DNA of 64,000 nucleotides from the NCBI GenBank assembly GCA_038373885.1, contig JAWZYV010013532.1:186001-250000 (forward strand), given 5' to 3'. Shown in pieces: positions 23,249 to 33,492 of this stretch (the stretch's first letter is position 1; every line of letters starts with the position of its first letter). The translations under genes and the position numbers were made by a program. Under the pieces are notes generated by a model. That model was not told where the DNA came from. It searched no databases and worked only from the letters and a program-made list of their open reading frames with translations. This DNA comes from Cheiracanthium punctorium. Taxonomy: Eukaryota > Arthropoda > Arachnida > Araneae > Cheiracanthiidae.

Positions 23249-23555
23249 ATCTCCTGATGGTATCACAAATGATTTCATTGTAGAAATAAAATGCCCAGCA
23301 TCACAGTCTACAATGGAATCCTATATAACAAAAAATGGCCAGCCTAGCAGAAAGTGCTTGACACAAATTAATTCTCAAATGTTCTTTACAGAAAGAAAGA
23401 GAGGCTTACTATGTGTTGCACACCCCGATTTTGAAGAAACTGGACAGTTTACAGAGTTGTGGATGGAATACAATGAGAAATTATACAGCTCATATAACAT
23501 GAAGGCAACAGACTTTTGGAAATTAGCTATATTTCCACAATTAATAAATGTTTAA
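23249..23555 (+). pseudogene. YqaJ-type nuclease gene, 3' part (catalytic core and C-terminus)
   Basis: After the hAT and its duplicated octamer the frame resumes as SPDGITNDFIVEIKCP. It carries the D of PDG and the E-x-K of VEIKCP that define the PD-(D/E)XK nuclease active site. It continues through GQPSRKCLTQINSQMFFTER (about 23335-23394) and the family's usual C-terminal stretch (GLLCVAHPDF, then FTELWMEYNEKLY) to TAA at 23553-23555. AATAAA lies about 200 bases downstream (23756). The tail faces the convergent transposase gene. Without the hAT, one TAA and one base slip, the gene would be nearly complete. Confidence 0.85.
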
Positions 23556-24059
23556 TAGTGTACAGTGTAAATATTAATGGTTGTAAATAACATTAATTCA
23601 AATATAGCTATGTAAAATGTTTGTTAATTTTCATATATGTATACTTGAACAACAATTTTGCTGAGCAGTGTTAGTAAAATGTATATACAGATTCAATTTT
23701 TTTTGTGGCAAATTATTTTTTACTTTATTAATACTTGATTAAAGAAGGTTTAAAAAATAAATTAACAATTCCTTTTTCAGTGTTTTCACTAGAGAGCGAC
23801 AGTCTCGAATTCCCCCCCCCCCTCGCAAAAAAAAAAACTACTACCAAAAATTATTTACCTATCTTCCATACTCAATAACTATTAGATAACAAAATTGCCA
23901 AATTAGTCTGATCTAGTTGTGATGTGATTCTGTGTTCTTAAATAATACACAGAATGTTAACAATTTACTTAGATGGATTTTTGTTTATGAATTTCAATAT
24001 CATTATCAAGAACTCGCTCTGTATGCTTGTATAATTTTAAACAGGTGTAAAAAAATAAA

Positions 24060-24105
24060 CACTATAATATAACAATTTCATTTTAACAATTGCTGTATTA
24101 TAGTG
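24060..24105. repeat. short hairpin between the convergent transposon genes
   Basis: CACTATAATA (24060-24069) mirrors TATTATAGTG (24096-24105). It lies between the 3' ends of the YqaJ and DDE genes. No function is inferred. Confidence 0.4.
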
Positions 24106-24335
24106 ATGATGGGGTACATTCATCAAAGTTTAAATATTTTTTCACGTGAAAAATATTTAATTCCTCACTTGATTGCTTACTGAACACATATATGTTAATG
24201 AGTTCACTGTTATGTCTATCCATGGGCGCACCGACTTCTTCAATTTTTGGGTCTTAGGGACTCATAAAATTATACGGGGTCAATATTGTAAATGAAATTC
24301 AGCTAAATGTAAATAATATGTAACTTGACAAAAAA

Positions 24336-25737
24336 CTAAACTTTTATTAAAGGTGTCTGTGCATTTATAAGGCCACAAGCCACTATTACAATATAGTCTG
24401 CATATTGTATCAACTTATTGTTCACACAAGCATGTGGCAAAAGGAGATGAAAATTTCTCAGTCGACCTATGACTCGCTCAATATGTATTCGCAGTGCTGC
24501 AATTTGTTTGGAGAGCTTTGCATCATGAGCAGTCATAGGTGTTTCAGCACTAACACTGGGTGGCCTAACTAATTTGCATTTCTTTTTTCCAAGTAAGTGG
24601 GATATATTTTTAAATCCCCTGTCAGCCATCACATCCATTCCTAGAATTAAACAGTCGAGGAAACCAGAGGCTTCAACAATAGTTGCATCTGTTGCTCGTC
24701 CACCAAAGCCTTTCGAAACAAAGCAAACTGTGCCATCTGGAGTGCTTGCCACTAAATATTTAATTGTGTTGCCTTTTTTGTATTCTGACCATGATAGATT
24801 TTGATGAACAGGATGTGATGGCTTTTCGATTTCGATTTCAAAACAATCAATTATACATTGGACATTTGAATATCGTCTCCTGAATGCCACTGGAAGGTTT
24901 TTTTTTAACAAAACTTCATCACCAGGCTATATGATCAGATTCTGCAATACTCCTGCCAGCTGATAAACAGTTTTTCTAAAAATCGACGACACAGAGGAAG
25001 GTGATAAACTAAATATTAGTGCTAAATATGCAAATGAAAGATTCATTTGAATTTTTTGCAATGTTATTAAAATATTCAATTCAGGACATTTGCTGTGTTC
25101 TGATAAAAAGTCTAGGAAAAAGAAAACATTTTGGGCTATACCAATACACATTAGAGGTTCTTTTTTTATAGCAGCTACAGTACTCTCTCTTATTCTAATT
25201 TTAGAACTTTCTTCATCTACGTCTATATTCTCTATTTCATAGTCTGATTCAGTATCCTCATCAGCAATATAATCACTGGAAGAATCGCTACTGTCGAAAT
25301 AGATTTTTTCTGTCTCTTTCAGGTGGGCATGATGAAGGACCACATCCTACATCGGAAGTTTCTGGGACAGCATTGCACCCAAAATCTGCCGTGTCGGTTT
25401 GGCATGTGTTTGTGCCTTTGCTACGAACAGAAACTCTAATATTTGTCTGTCGCCTTATCGACCTTTAAGGATATGGTTGATGGCTCACAGCTGGACTCAC
25501 AATCGTCTATTTCATCTTCACATTCTTCCAAAATATCTGTTACAGAGGAAGTCGATGCATGATTTAATAAATCATTTAATAATTGCGTCTTCTGCCTCTT
25601 AGCAGCCCTTTCACAGAGCTGGCAGCTGATGTCTGGGGCTTTTGGCATTCAAATTTGTGGGGTACAACTCCTTTCTTGAGGTATATTCGTACCCCTTGTA
25701 ATTTGTGCCTCATGAAATTTTCTGCATCATTTTCCAA
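24336..25737 (-). pseudogene. THAP/DDE_Tnp_4 (ISL2EU-like) transposase, main exon
   Basis: The exon begins at acceptor TTTTTATTCCAG (25738). In order it reads: the end of a THAP-type DNA-binding domain (LENDAENFM...GVVPHKFECQ); a linker with CQLCERAAKRQK and an acidic stretch (DSSDSSSDYIADEDTESDYE, about 25285); a helix-turn-helix segment (LSPSSVSSIFRKTVYQL); then the DDE catalytic domain. The catalytic acidic residues are visible: D in CIIDCFE, D in DVMADRGF, and E in HIERVIGRLRNF. It is broken by a frameshift near 25640, another between about 25345 and 25435, and an in-frame TAG at about 24928. The frame is otherwise preserved. AATAAA overlaps the stop codon region (about 24343). Confidence 0.88.
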
Positions 25738-25979
25738 CTGGAATAAAAAATAATTCAAATAAAATTGCGAAAATATGACAAAATTAGAGAGTACAAATAT
25801 AATTTTGAAAAATACATTTTATTTTTATCATTAAATAATGAGAATAATTACATTTCTTAAAATAAAATTTCTACATTTTTCTTTATTGGAAAGAAAAATA
25901 ATTCTTAATTATTTTTCCAAATTTATGTCAGAAAAATATTCTGTGCCCATTTTTACATAACCCTCTAAAATACTAACTA

Positions 25980-27893
25980 CAGTACAGGACCAATTAACCG
26001 GAATCCAGAAAACCGGAAAAAATAAAGATAGGCCGGGAATAGGTTTTCTTCTATCTGATAGATGGTGCCACCAAATTTTCAACCAGAAAAACTTAATAAG
26101 AAGACTCTGAATAGTTTCTCTCTAGAATTGTATTCTAAGTAGAACCTCAAATCCGGACAAAAAAAAATTCGGCCTTCCAAATAATAATAAATTGGTATTA
26201 ACAAAAAAAAAAAAAAAATGCTTTTTTGTATCTCCTCAAAATGCAAGTAGATAACAGCACCAAACATAATGAAGACTTCAAGACATTTTATGCTCGTCTT
26301 TTTTTTTTTTTTTAGTTTTTATTTATTTTACTCATAGAAGGTTTTATATTCACTGCATCAAATCCCAAAGATGTATGTGCACTTTTGAGGCAGATGGATA
26401 AAATATTTTCATCCGCCACCACTTTGTACTGGCAGTTCTTTTTGCATTGTGTAATCTGTTTCGGGGTGGGTTTGCTTGCCAATTCAATTCTGGTGAATTA
26501 AAGTTTGCAATTTCATTATAATACTAAAACCAGAAACATTATTCTTGTTAAAAGAATAGTGTCAGACAGGTTCTAACATTTAAAAAAAGCATAATTATAA
26601 AAAAAAACAGTCTTTTAGTGGTGGCATGCCCAGCAGACAATCACTTCAAAAACAAAACAAAGGAATCTATCAAGGCAAAAGCAGATGAAAAGATCATATC
26701 CACCTGCGTCAAAAGCGCATACACATTTGCAGAATCCAAAGCAGGCCAGAACGTTTGCTGTTAAAATGAAAGAGTGAAAAATGTAAAGGAGAGGGGGGGG
26801 AAGCAAGTTGATTACGTAATATGACTATATGAACAGACATCGAGTTGTTTGTTTTAGGCTTTGAATGCTGTGTGATGATGTTTTATTTTTTCTGATATTT
26901 GTTGCATTTGGGTTTATTTTAGGAGAGATCAGCGTTTCCTGAACATGCCAATTAATTGTATGATTTACTGTAATAATAAATTATAAAAGGGTATTTGTTC
27001 AGTATTAAATGATACACATCAGGAGCGTATTTAAGAAGGGGGCACGCCCCCTCCGAAAATATAAAGCAATTATTATAAAACATTTATATTAACTCAACTA
27101 TCATTCAAATACCGGATCGCTCCCCACCTAAATGGAAACTATACATGCTACTGATATGTATAGATGAGGGTGCTTTTGCAGCACTTTTTATAGTTGATAT
27201 TACAGAGTTTCTATAATCCAGAAATTTCTGTAATCGGGAATCGGTAAAGTCCCAGAGATTCCGGATTTGAGAAGTTCTACTTAATCATAAGCGGCACCAC
27301 ATGCAAATTATGATTCAATTGATACAGTTCAGTTCGTAGGCCACAATATAAATTCTTAGTTTGGTTAAATTTCAGATTAGATTAAAGTTTTACAGTCCAA
27401 TTTATTGTTTAGTGTAAAGTAATCATGATTTATATTATAAAATAAATTAAATATCTGAACTGCAAGCAGAAAACTATTTGAAACAGTTAAAAGTACATGA
27501 AATACTTAATAAAAAAATTAGTTCTGCTTAATTCAGTTATTATTATTATTTTTTAAAAGTAATCTTTTGATATCTTTTTTCCGGGGGTGGGGGTGCATGT
27601 TGATAGAGAAAAATTTTGTCATTTTTTTATTGTTATATGATTGAAACTACTAAATAATACACAGGTAAGGTTTTTTTTTTATTTATTTAAATGTAATTTT
27701 AAGGTACATTTATCTGCCATGTTATGTTTTTGTTATAGATTGCTCCCGATACAACGTAGGTTGTATACAAAACTTTTAAATATGAAATCTGCCAATAGAT
27801 GGCACTACCGGTCGATTCCAGAAAACCGGAAAATTCAGTTATCCGGAAAGGGTTGGGTAAAACTGATTCCGGAAACTAATTGGTCCTGTACTG
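25980..27893. mobile_element. pogo/Tigger-like element, 1.9 kb, TA TSD
   Basis: The left end is TA-CAGTACAGGACCAATTAACC. The right end, reverse-complemented, is TA-CAGTACAGGACCAATTAGTT. The CCGGAA-rich subterminal blocks recur inside (about 26005-26170 and 27210-27280, 27810-27875). It sits in the intron of the THAP/DDE gene. No transposase was recognised. Confidence 0.85.
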
Positions 27894-27930
27894 TATTACA
27901 AATATTCTACAAAATGTTTGGAAAAATTAT

Positions 27931-28290
27931 CAGGGTTCATACTCATTTATTGAAATTAAATTCCCTGAGTTTTCCTGACACATTCCTACAAATTTCCAGG
28001 TTTATCGCAAGCATAAATAAAAGGTAATGATCAGTATTCCAAATAACTAACATTTATATACTTAATACTTTGAACTAGTTACATATTCATAAACAGATAT
28101 TACTAAAAATATTGAATAAAATGTTCCTAGTACAGCATGGTGAAACTTAACTAGAACTGGGAAGAAAATAAGCAATAAAATATTACTAGTAATACAAATA
28201 AGTACCTTTTCCCTGAGTTTTCACTGAGATAATTAGTTATAAAAAAATTCCCTGAGTTTTCCAGGTTTTCCCTGAGGCGTACAAACCCTG
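27931..28290. mobile_element. small hAT-like MITE, TIR CAGGGTTCATAC
   Basis: The left end CAGGGTTCATACTCATT and the right end (reverse-complemented) CAGGGTTTGTACGCCTC are related. The blocks CCCTGAGTTTTCC are repeated at both ends. The flanks share only ATTAT, so a 5-bp duplication is possible and the superfamily is less certain. Confidence 0.6.
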
Positions 28291-28835
28291 ATTATAAAAA
28301 TAGTAATTAGGGGTGAAACTAAAGGAACACCATTAAAACATTTAACATATATGCCGATAACATGTTTAAATTCTGAGAACTTTTTCCCCCATGTTGAAAC
28401 AAAAATAATACAGAAATTATACAATTTTGACACAGTTTTTCAAACATTATATACTATCGAAAACCATCCTGAAATTTGGCTCAAATGTTGATAAAATGGA
28501 GTTAAATTACACACATGCATATACATTCTTTAATTAAAAAATTCCGATTTTCAATTTTAAAAAATGAAACACACTTCAAAATTAATTTGATCATGTTGTG
28601 GGGAAAAAAAAAACTGAACAAAATAACGTAAATTTTACATTTATTGAGTGACAGCCATGTAAATATTATTATATCATGTGTAATTATAATTTATGACTTT
28701 TTAAAAATTCAAAATAAATTTAAAACTCTGAAATAAATTGTTAATAAAATCTGGATTTTTCATATTATGTGCAAATATTCATAAACAAAAAATCATCAGT
28801 ATCTGAAGACATGAGATGACGATTGAATGGTCTAG

Positions 28836-28935
28836 AGCAGCTGTTCCCAACCTTTTAAAGTCGACCCCCCCCCAAAAAAAGGCTAACTTACGGTGGAGCC
28901 CTAGAGGCCCCCCCCCACACACACACACACATTTT
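28836..28935 (+). repeat. solo hAT-type end with C runs and (AC)n
   Basis: CAGCTGTTCCCAACCTTTTA is a typical hAT terminus. C8-C9 runs and an AC microsatellite (28914-28931) follow. No matching right end is seen. Confidence 0.4.
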
Positions 28936-29227
28936 TATGCATACATTGTTTTTTATTCTTCAGCAATAAACATTTAGATGCCTTTTCTACAAAATAAAAT
29001 ATTTTAAGCGAAAATAGGTGTTTTGTAATAAGAATTAATAAGATTTTGTAAAACATGCATTAGTACACTTGTTCTTTGCCCATTTCCGCAAAATTCTAAA
29101 ATCTGCACAAAGTGTGGAACCAAGCTGTGCGGATTTTGGGTCTTCTACTGTATATTGCAAATTTTTTAAATACCCTTTTAAAATATACATGATATAAAGA
29201 ATTATAATAAAAATATAAGGAACTTAC

Positions 29228-29332
29228 ATCAAAGTGGTCTTCACAAACGTAACGAGTTGAACAAGATGACAGCATATCATCTCTTTTCATTACACGGAAC
29301 CAACGGTTTCTTTCGTCACTTTTTTTTTGGAA
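29228..29332 (-). pseudogene. THAP-domain exon of the ISL2EU-like transposase
   Basis: This 105-nt exon has acceptor TTTATTTCAG and donor GAT|GTAAGTT. It reads KKSDERNRWFRVMKRDDM, then STRYVCEDHFD. The W and the C-x2-H (C-E-D-H) with following F are the THAP zinc-finger signature. It ends in phase 0 and joins LENDAENFM of the main exon. The first THAP exon, with the N-terminal cysteine pair, was not found between here and the element end. The intron to the main exon is 3.49 kb because of the pogo-like and hAT-like insertions. Confidence 0.8.
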
Positions 29333-29793
29333 CTGAAATAAATACCTTTTCAGCCATTGAAACACTACTACTAGTGCATTTAGGTACAATGCAATACTTA
29401 TAAGACATCTTTAGGAAGGTCTATTGCAAAATAAATGGTTAATGAAAGTAAAATATGTATTTATAAAGAGCTATTTCAAATGTCACATTCAAGGGCAATG
29501 GTAAACAGAAATCCTCATCCAGCAGAACGGGGCTTGTGACGTCACTGGCACAATTATCACGTGACTTCCGTTTTTGAGCAAAACCGAAACTGGCCATTTT
29601 TCAATTTTAAATAAAACAAATAGTGACCCAAATGCCGTAATTTTTTGTTTTTAGGTATTTCTTAGCATTCTGAATAGATTTCTGAAAAAAAAAAAAAAAA
29701 AAGACTGCAATTGTCCATTACCACTTGGCAACCAGGGCAGTGTACCAGGGCACCAAATTTAGGCAATGGCATACATGCGAAAAAAATGGGTAC

Positions 29794-30965
29794 AGCTTTA
29801 GTATGGTCCCTTTGGCGCGATTTATTTTTGGCGACGTTTTTGGCGCGATAACGGCGCCAATATGGTAACCCCTCCGGTGGATGCTCCGGAGCGGAGGAGC
29901 TGGACATGGCAACCCTAGGTGCGTGACGTCGCGGTTTCGCTCCAGCGAATAGGGAGCGTTTGTTCCTTTATTAAACTTTTGGAGACCCCTTTGCCAGTAT
30001 TTCGAGCGGGAGCTTCGAGTTGTGGAACCGCCATTACACTTTATGGTTTTATTTTAATGGCTTTATTTTAGATTAAGTTTTATTATTTAATTATTACTGA
30101 AATTTAAAATGGATATTCAGGTTCATACTGACTGTTTATATACAGTTTTGTATGAATAAACATTCTTTTGATAGTACGTTTCAGGTTAATATTTTCGTTC
30201 CGATTGTTTATTTGTTAAGGGTAGAAGCAACAAATAATTACGTTATTAATATTTGATACAGTGAAATAATTTTAGATATTTTGATTTTATTATTTCCATA
30301 TTGTAATAACTTAGGGATTTTAATCAAGGTATGTGATAAGCATTGTTTGTTTTTATTTGTTATTATTACCTTTGTTTATTTGTTAATGGTAGGAGCAACA
30401 AATAATTCCGTTATTAATATAATATTTGATATTTTGATTTTATTATTTCAATATTGAAATTATTTAGCGATTTTAATTAAGGTATGAGATAAGCATTGTT
30501 CGTTATGATTTGAATTAGTTCTTTATTTTGCTTACGTAGTCTTTTGTCAGAATGCTAAAATGTATTTTAATTTTTTTGTCTTTTTTATTTTTTATTTTTG
30601 TGAGGTATTGCCTTTAGAATATTATTTGTTTGCATTGTTTAATTTAATCTACTCAAAAGAGAAAGGGGGGGGTTGAGGGGGGGCACAGCCCCCCCTTACA
30701 CAAAAAGAAAAGTTATTAAATTTTATTAAACCGAATCTATATGTACATGTAAGCTTGTTATCTGTTTAATTTTTTTTCATAAAAATATTTAAAAGCCATT
30801 AAAATAAATCATAGCAAAATTAACGGCGACGATCAACTATCTCAGAACCAGCGCCATCCGATCCGCCATATTGTTTACAATTGGCATCGGCAAGGCAAAC
30901 TTGGGTTGGCGACAAGATTTTGTCGCCAAATCAAAAAATCGCCAAAAAGGGACCATACTAAAGCT
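29794..30965. mobile_element. inverted-repeat element, unknown family, 1.17 kb
   Basis: AGCTTTAGTATGGTCCC at the left mirrors GGGACCATACTAAAGCT at the right, followed by TTGGCGA motifs on both sides. The interior has a CpG-rich left third (ACGTCGCGGTTTCGCTCC) and a tandem duplication. No ORF of note is present. Confidence 0.65.
30205..30503 (+). repeat. tandem duplication, two ~150-bp units
   Basis: TTGTTTATTTGTTAAGGGTA...GATAAGCATTG (30205-30345) and TTGTTTATTTGTTAATGGTA...GATAAGCATTG (about 30373-30499) are about 85-90% alike. The second unit lacks a GATACAGTGAAATAATTTTA segment. Confidence 0.75.
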
Positions 30966-31522
30966 TTTCCAAAAAATGGACCACAATTCGATTAACAGTG
31001 GTTAAGCTTCAAAAAAGTAGTACTGGGAAGTAGTCTAAGAGTTGACTGGGAAACATGTTCGGAAACTAGAGTTCGAGGCTCTTCTTTTTTTTTTTTTGGC
31101 ACCTTGAAAACAGCCTTTTGGACGTCAAAAATTAAGGTGGGTTGTATATTGAAGGTGTGCCACGAGGCAGAAGGGGGGCAACATGAAAAATTATCTAACT
31201 GTTTACGACCCCTCAATTCACAGAAATTTACTGCCAAGTTAAAAAAGAGGAAACTAACCTTTAAAAAATATCTAATTTTGTGAATTCAAACAAGGTGTTC
31301 GTAAAATGTTATACGAAACTTAATAAACATTAGAAAACATTTAACCACTAACAGTTATACTTCGTAGAACGAAACACTAAGCATAAATAGGTAGCATGTA
31401 TGTTTTGAATTCTTAAGACACAAAGTTCATGAATTGAAGATTTTAGAGTTCAAAATAGTTGAACAAAGGCAAAAATTGACACACGAATAATAATTTTAAA
31501 TATAAACATTACGAAAACATAC

Positions 31523-31622
31523 TGGGAATAGCACGAGCATGTCTCGGAAGTACATTCTTCATATGAATTATTGGCACGATGTACAATGTCAATGATTCTT
31601 TTCCATTTAGAGTGATTATGAT
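31523..31622 (-). CDS. POGLUT1: POGLUT1 exon 2
   Basis: This 100-nt exon has acceptor AACTTATTTAG and donor CCCA|GTATGT on the minus strand. The first AT completes a GAT codon with the G of exon 1. It then reads HNHSKWKRIIDIVHRANNSY and EECTSETCSCYS, with the last codon split (CA+T). SKWK..I...NYE.C.SQ.CSC is the conserved N-terminal segment of POGLUT1/Rumi; the CSC cysteines form part of its disulfide-rich start. A 93-bp intron separates it from exon 1, and the 22.2 kb intron follows. Confidence 0.92.
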
Positions 31623-31715
31623 CTAAATAAGTTAGAGAAAGAAAAATAAATATTCATAAATTACACTATTATGTAACAGATAACTCTGCATTATTACAGC
31701 TATTATAATTCTAAC

Positions 31716-31854
31716 CTTTATAAAAGTCCGTTTTGTCCAGATGTTCAGAAGGACCACAATCATTACCAGAGATGTCACAGACATCTTCGTTCCCCTTACT
31801 ACATTTTATATACAAATAAAAATAGATTAATTTAATAAAAAGAGCGAAAGACAT
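31716..31854 (-). CDS. POGLUT1: POGLUT1 exon 1 with signal peptide
   Basis: The ATG at 31854-31852 opens MSFALFIKLIYFYLYIKCSK. This is a short basic-hydrophobic leader typical of an ER signal peptide, as expected for a soluble ER glycosyltransferase. It continues with GNEDVCDISGNDCGPSEHLD and KTDFYK, and ends AAAG|GTTAGA. The 46 codons plus one base join in phase to exon 2 (GAT). This ATG is the first in frame that gives a leader. Exons 1-4 total 513 nt, about 171 of the ~390 residues usual for the family. The start is supported by frame and leader only; no TATA or initiator was identified. Confidence 0.85.
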
Positions 31855-31962
31855 ACTACAAGATTTCTCCAATTGAACTGACAATTTAGCGTCAAAAAAC
31901 TAGAGATGGCCAATGATTCGATGTGGCGAATCAGTGATTTGAATCTTGGTACTCAGGGGCTC
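31855..31962 (-). promoter_or_regulatory. short unique 5' flank of POGLUT1
   Basis: Only about 110 bases separate the POGLUT1 start codon from the inverted-repeat block beginning near 31963. The 5' UTR and core promoter must lie here, within the TE-derived sequence upstream, or in an unseen upstream exon. No TATA box is evident. Confidence 0.35.
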
Positions 31963-32035
31963 AGGTGCGTTCGTAAACGACAAACTCGTTGCAGGAGTTT
32001 TCGTAAGAAAACTGGAATGAGTGTGTTCAGTGTAA

Positions 32036-32338
32036 AGGTGGATTCATACCTGCCGCGCCGCACCGCAACCATGCAGTACTGTTTGGACGTTTTGGACCGT
32101 TGGCTGACCGCGCGGCGAGCTTGCGGTGCCGCAAGTAAATACGCCAATGCTCTTCTGTAATTGGCTGTAGCTGTAAAAGCTCTTCTGTAATTGGCTGTAG
32201 CTTTGCGAGGCTGCGGATTTCTGTTCTCGCCAGATATTGCGCAACCCTCGGCGCTCGCCGCGCGGGGGCCGTGTTACTCCGCCATGTGACGTCATTGCGG
32301 CGTCTTAGCGGTGCGGTACGGCCAGTATGAATCCGGCT
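32036..32338. mobile_element. Harbinger-type MITE, GC-rich, TAA TSD (copy 1)
   Basis: The left end is AGGTGGATTCATACC. The right end, reverse-complemented, is AGCCGGATTCATACTGG. TAA lies at 32033-32035 and 32339-32341. The interior is strikingly GC- and CpG-rich, with GTGACGTCATTGCGGCG and a near-duplicated CTCTTCTGTAATTGGCTG. ORFs spanning it are by-products of base composition. Confidence 0.85.
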
Positions 32339-33004
32339 TAAGGCGACCATATTTCTAAAGAGTGTGGAAAATTTGGGGACACAATACGCCGGCGAAGTAT
32401 GACGTCAGAGCAATGACGGCGGCACAAACAAACCTCCATCCATGTGAATTTTCCATAGGATTGAGAATTTTTAATTGTGTCTTTTTATTTTGTCCGATTT
32501 AAGGTTTTTGATACTCATATTCGATAACGGGACGGTAATTATTCTTTGATTCATTAGCTAGAATTGTGAATTGTTTCTTTTAGGATTTGTAAATGACTAA
32601 AAAAGTTGAATTTGCTTAAGCCTACCGTGATTCAGATGTAAATAAACAAACGACATGGCGGCTGTTATGGCTGACTACACACGCGGCTTCATTCGAAATA
32701 TTGCTTATTTTCTTTTCTCTTTTCATAAAGTCAATTTTTGGTGTTTGCTGGCTACAGCGTATGTCACATAAGATTATTATTATTTTTTTTTTTGGTGTAC
32801 GTGTGTATGTATTTAACTCTCAAATCTCAAAAACTATTAGACATAGAATGTTGAAATTTCATAAATAAGATTGTTGTAACATCTAGTTGTGCACCTCGAT
32901 TTTTGGTTCCAATCCACTGGAGAGTTGATTTACAGGACCACCGAAAAGAATTTCAATACTTTAATGTCTATGGACATCTTCAATATAACACAACTGTGGA
33001 CAGT

Positions 33005-33315
33005 CATTGTTTGGTCCATGCCCAATTTGGTCCTTAGCGCAATTTGGCGATAGTCTGTCATTTGGTCCATGCCCAAAATATCGCCATTTGTCGTCGGCCT
33101 TGGCGGGTTTTACCAAAATATCGCCAAATTCGGCGATAGTCAGTCATTTTGTCCATGTCCAAAATATCGCCATTTTTCATCGTCGTTGGCGAGTTTTGGC
33201 GAAATATCGCAAAATTTGGCGATAGTCAGTCATTGTTTGGTCCATGCTTAAAATCTCGCCATATGTCGTCGACCTCGGTGAGTTTCGACGAAATATCGCC
33301 CAATTTGGCGCCAAA
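33005..33315 (+). repeat. 86-bp tandem repeat, ~3.5 units
   Basis: GGCGATAGTC starts at 33046, 33132 and 33218 (spacing 86 and 86). A diverged fourth start lies near 33307. The unit contains CATTTGGTCCATGCCCAAAA, TATCGCCATTTGTCG and a TTGGCGGGTTTT variant. All three frames stay open because 86 is not divisible by three; this is not coding. Confidence 0.85.
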
Positions 33316-33492
33316 AATTATTTCGTACTTTGTAAAACTCTAAAACTTATCCCGTAGAATTTTGAACTTTTGTATTTAGAACTATTGTAATATGTAACTG
33401 TTTTCAATATATTTTTTGACTGCAATCGACTGGGATTTTATTTACAGGGTCAGCCAAATGACTTTAAATACATTAAGGGGTATGGCAATTCA

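Larger units (their letters stand above)
17159..29718. mobile_element. ISL2EU/PHIS-like DNA transposon, 12.56 kb with nested insertions
   Basis: The left end ATGGACAATTGCAGT (17159) and the right end ACTGCAATTGTCCAT (to 29718) are exact inverted repeats. Both are flanked by TA. Similarity continues inward to GATGTCACAAGCCCCGT (about 17350) versus its mirror ACGGGGCTTGTGACGTC (about 29527), so the inverted ends are roughly 200-270 bp. Between them lie two convergent gene remnants: a SWIM/YqaJ-type nuclease (+, 17468-23555) and a THAP plus DDE_Tnp_4 transposase (-, 29332-24336). Removing the nested hAT (19223-23248), pogo-like (25980-27893) and small hAT-like (27931-28290) insertions leaves about 6.2 kb. 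The pairing of a DDE_Tnp_4 transposase with a YqaJ protein is, as I recall, a feature of ISL2EU elements. The TA (rather than AT) flank should be checked. Confidence 0.85.
9282..31522 (-). other. POGLUT1 intron 2, 22.2 kb, filled with nested TEs
   Basis: The boundaries are fixed by exon 2 (donor GTATGT) and exon 3 (acceptor TTTTAACAG), whose split codon is consistent. The intron holds three hAT elements (9894, 13582, 15162), SINEs, the 12.56 kb ISL2EU-like element and an inverted-repeat element at 29794. Sequence outside these (for example 14010-15160 and 30966-31520) shows no coding signal. Confidence 0.85.

Noticed and set aside
32027..32350. 107-residue minus ORF and its neighbours
   Set aside because: Same reason: it lies on MITE copy 1, with rich CpG and an internal near-duplication.
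32654..32790. ATGGCGGC start with a short ORF (MAAVMADYTRGF)
   Set aside because: Good start context, but the frame stops after about 40 codons, there is no convincing donor, and it lies inside the inverted-repeat block.
33005..33315. CRISPR-like array
   Set aside because: Whole 86-bp units repeat without unique spacers, in a eukaryotic intron-bearing context.
33007..33343. Three overlapping repetitive ORFs
   Set aside because: They are translations of the 86-bp tandem repeat, open in all three frames because the period is not a multiple of three.
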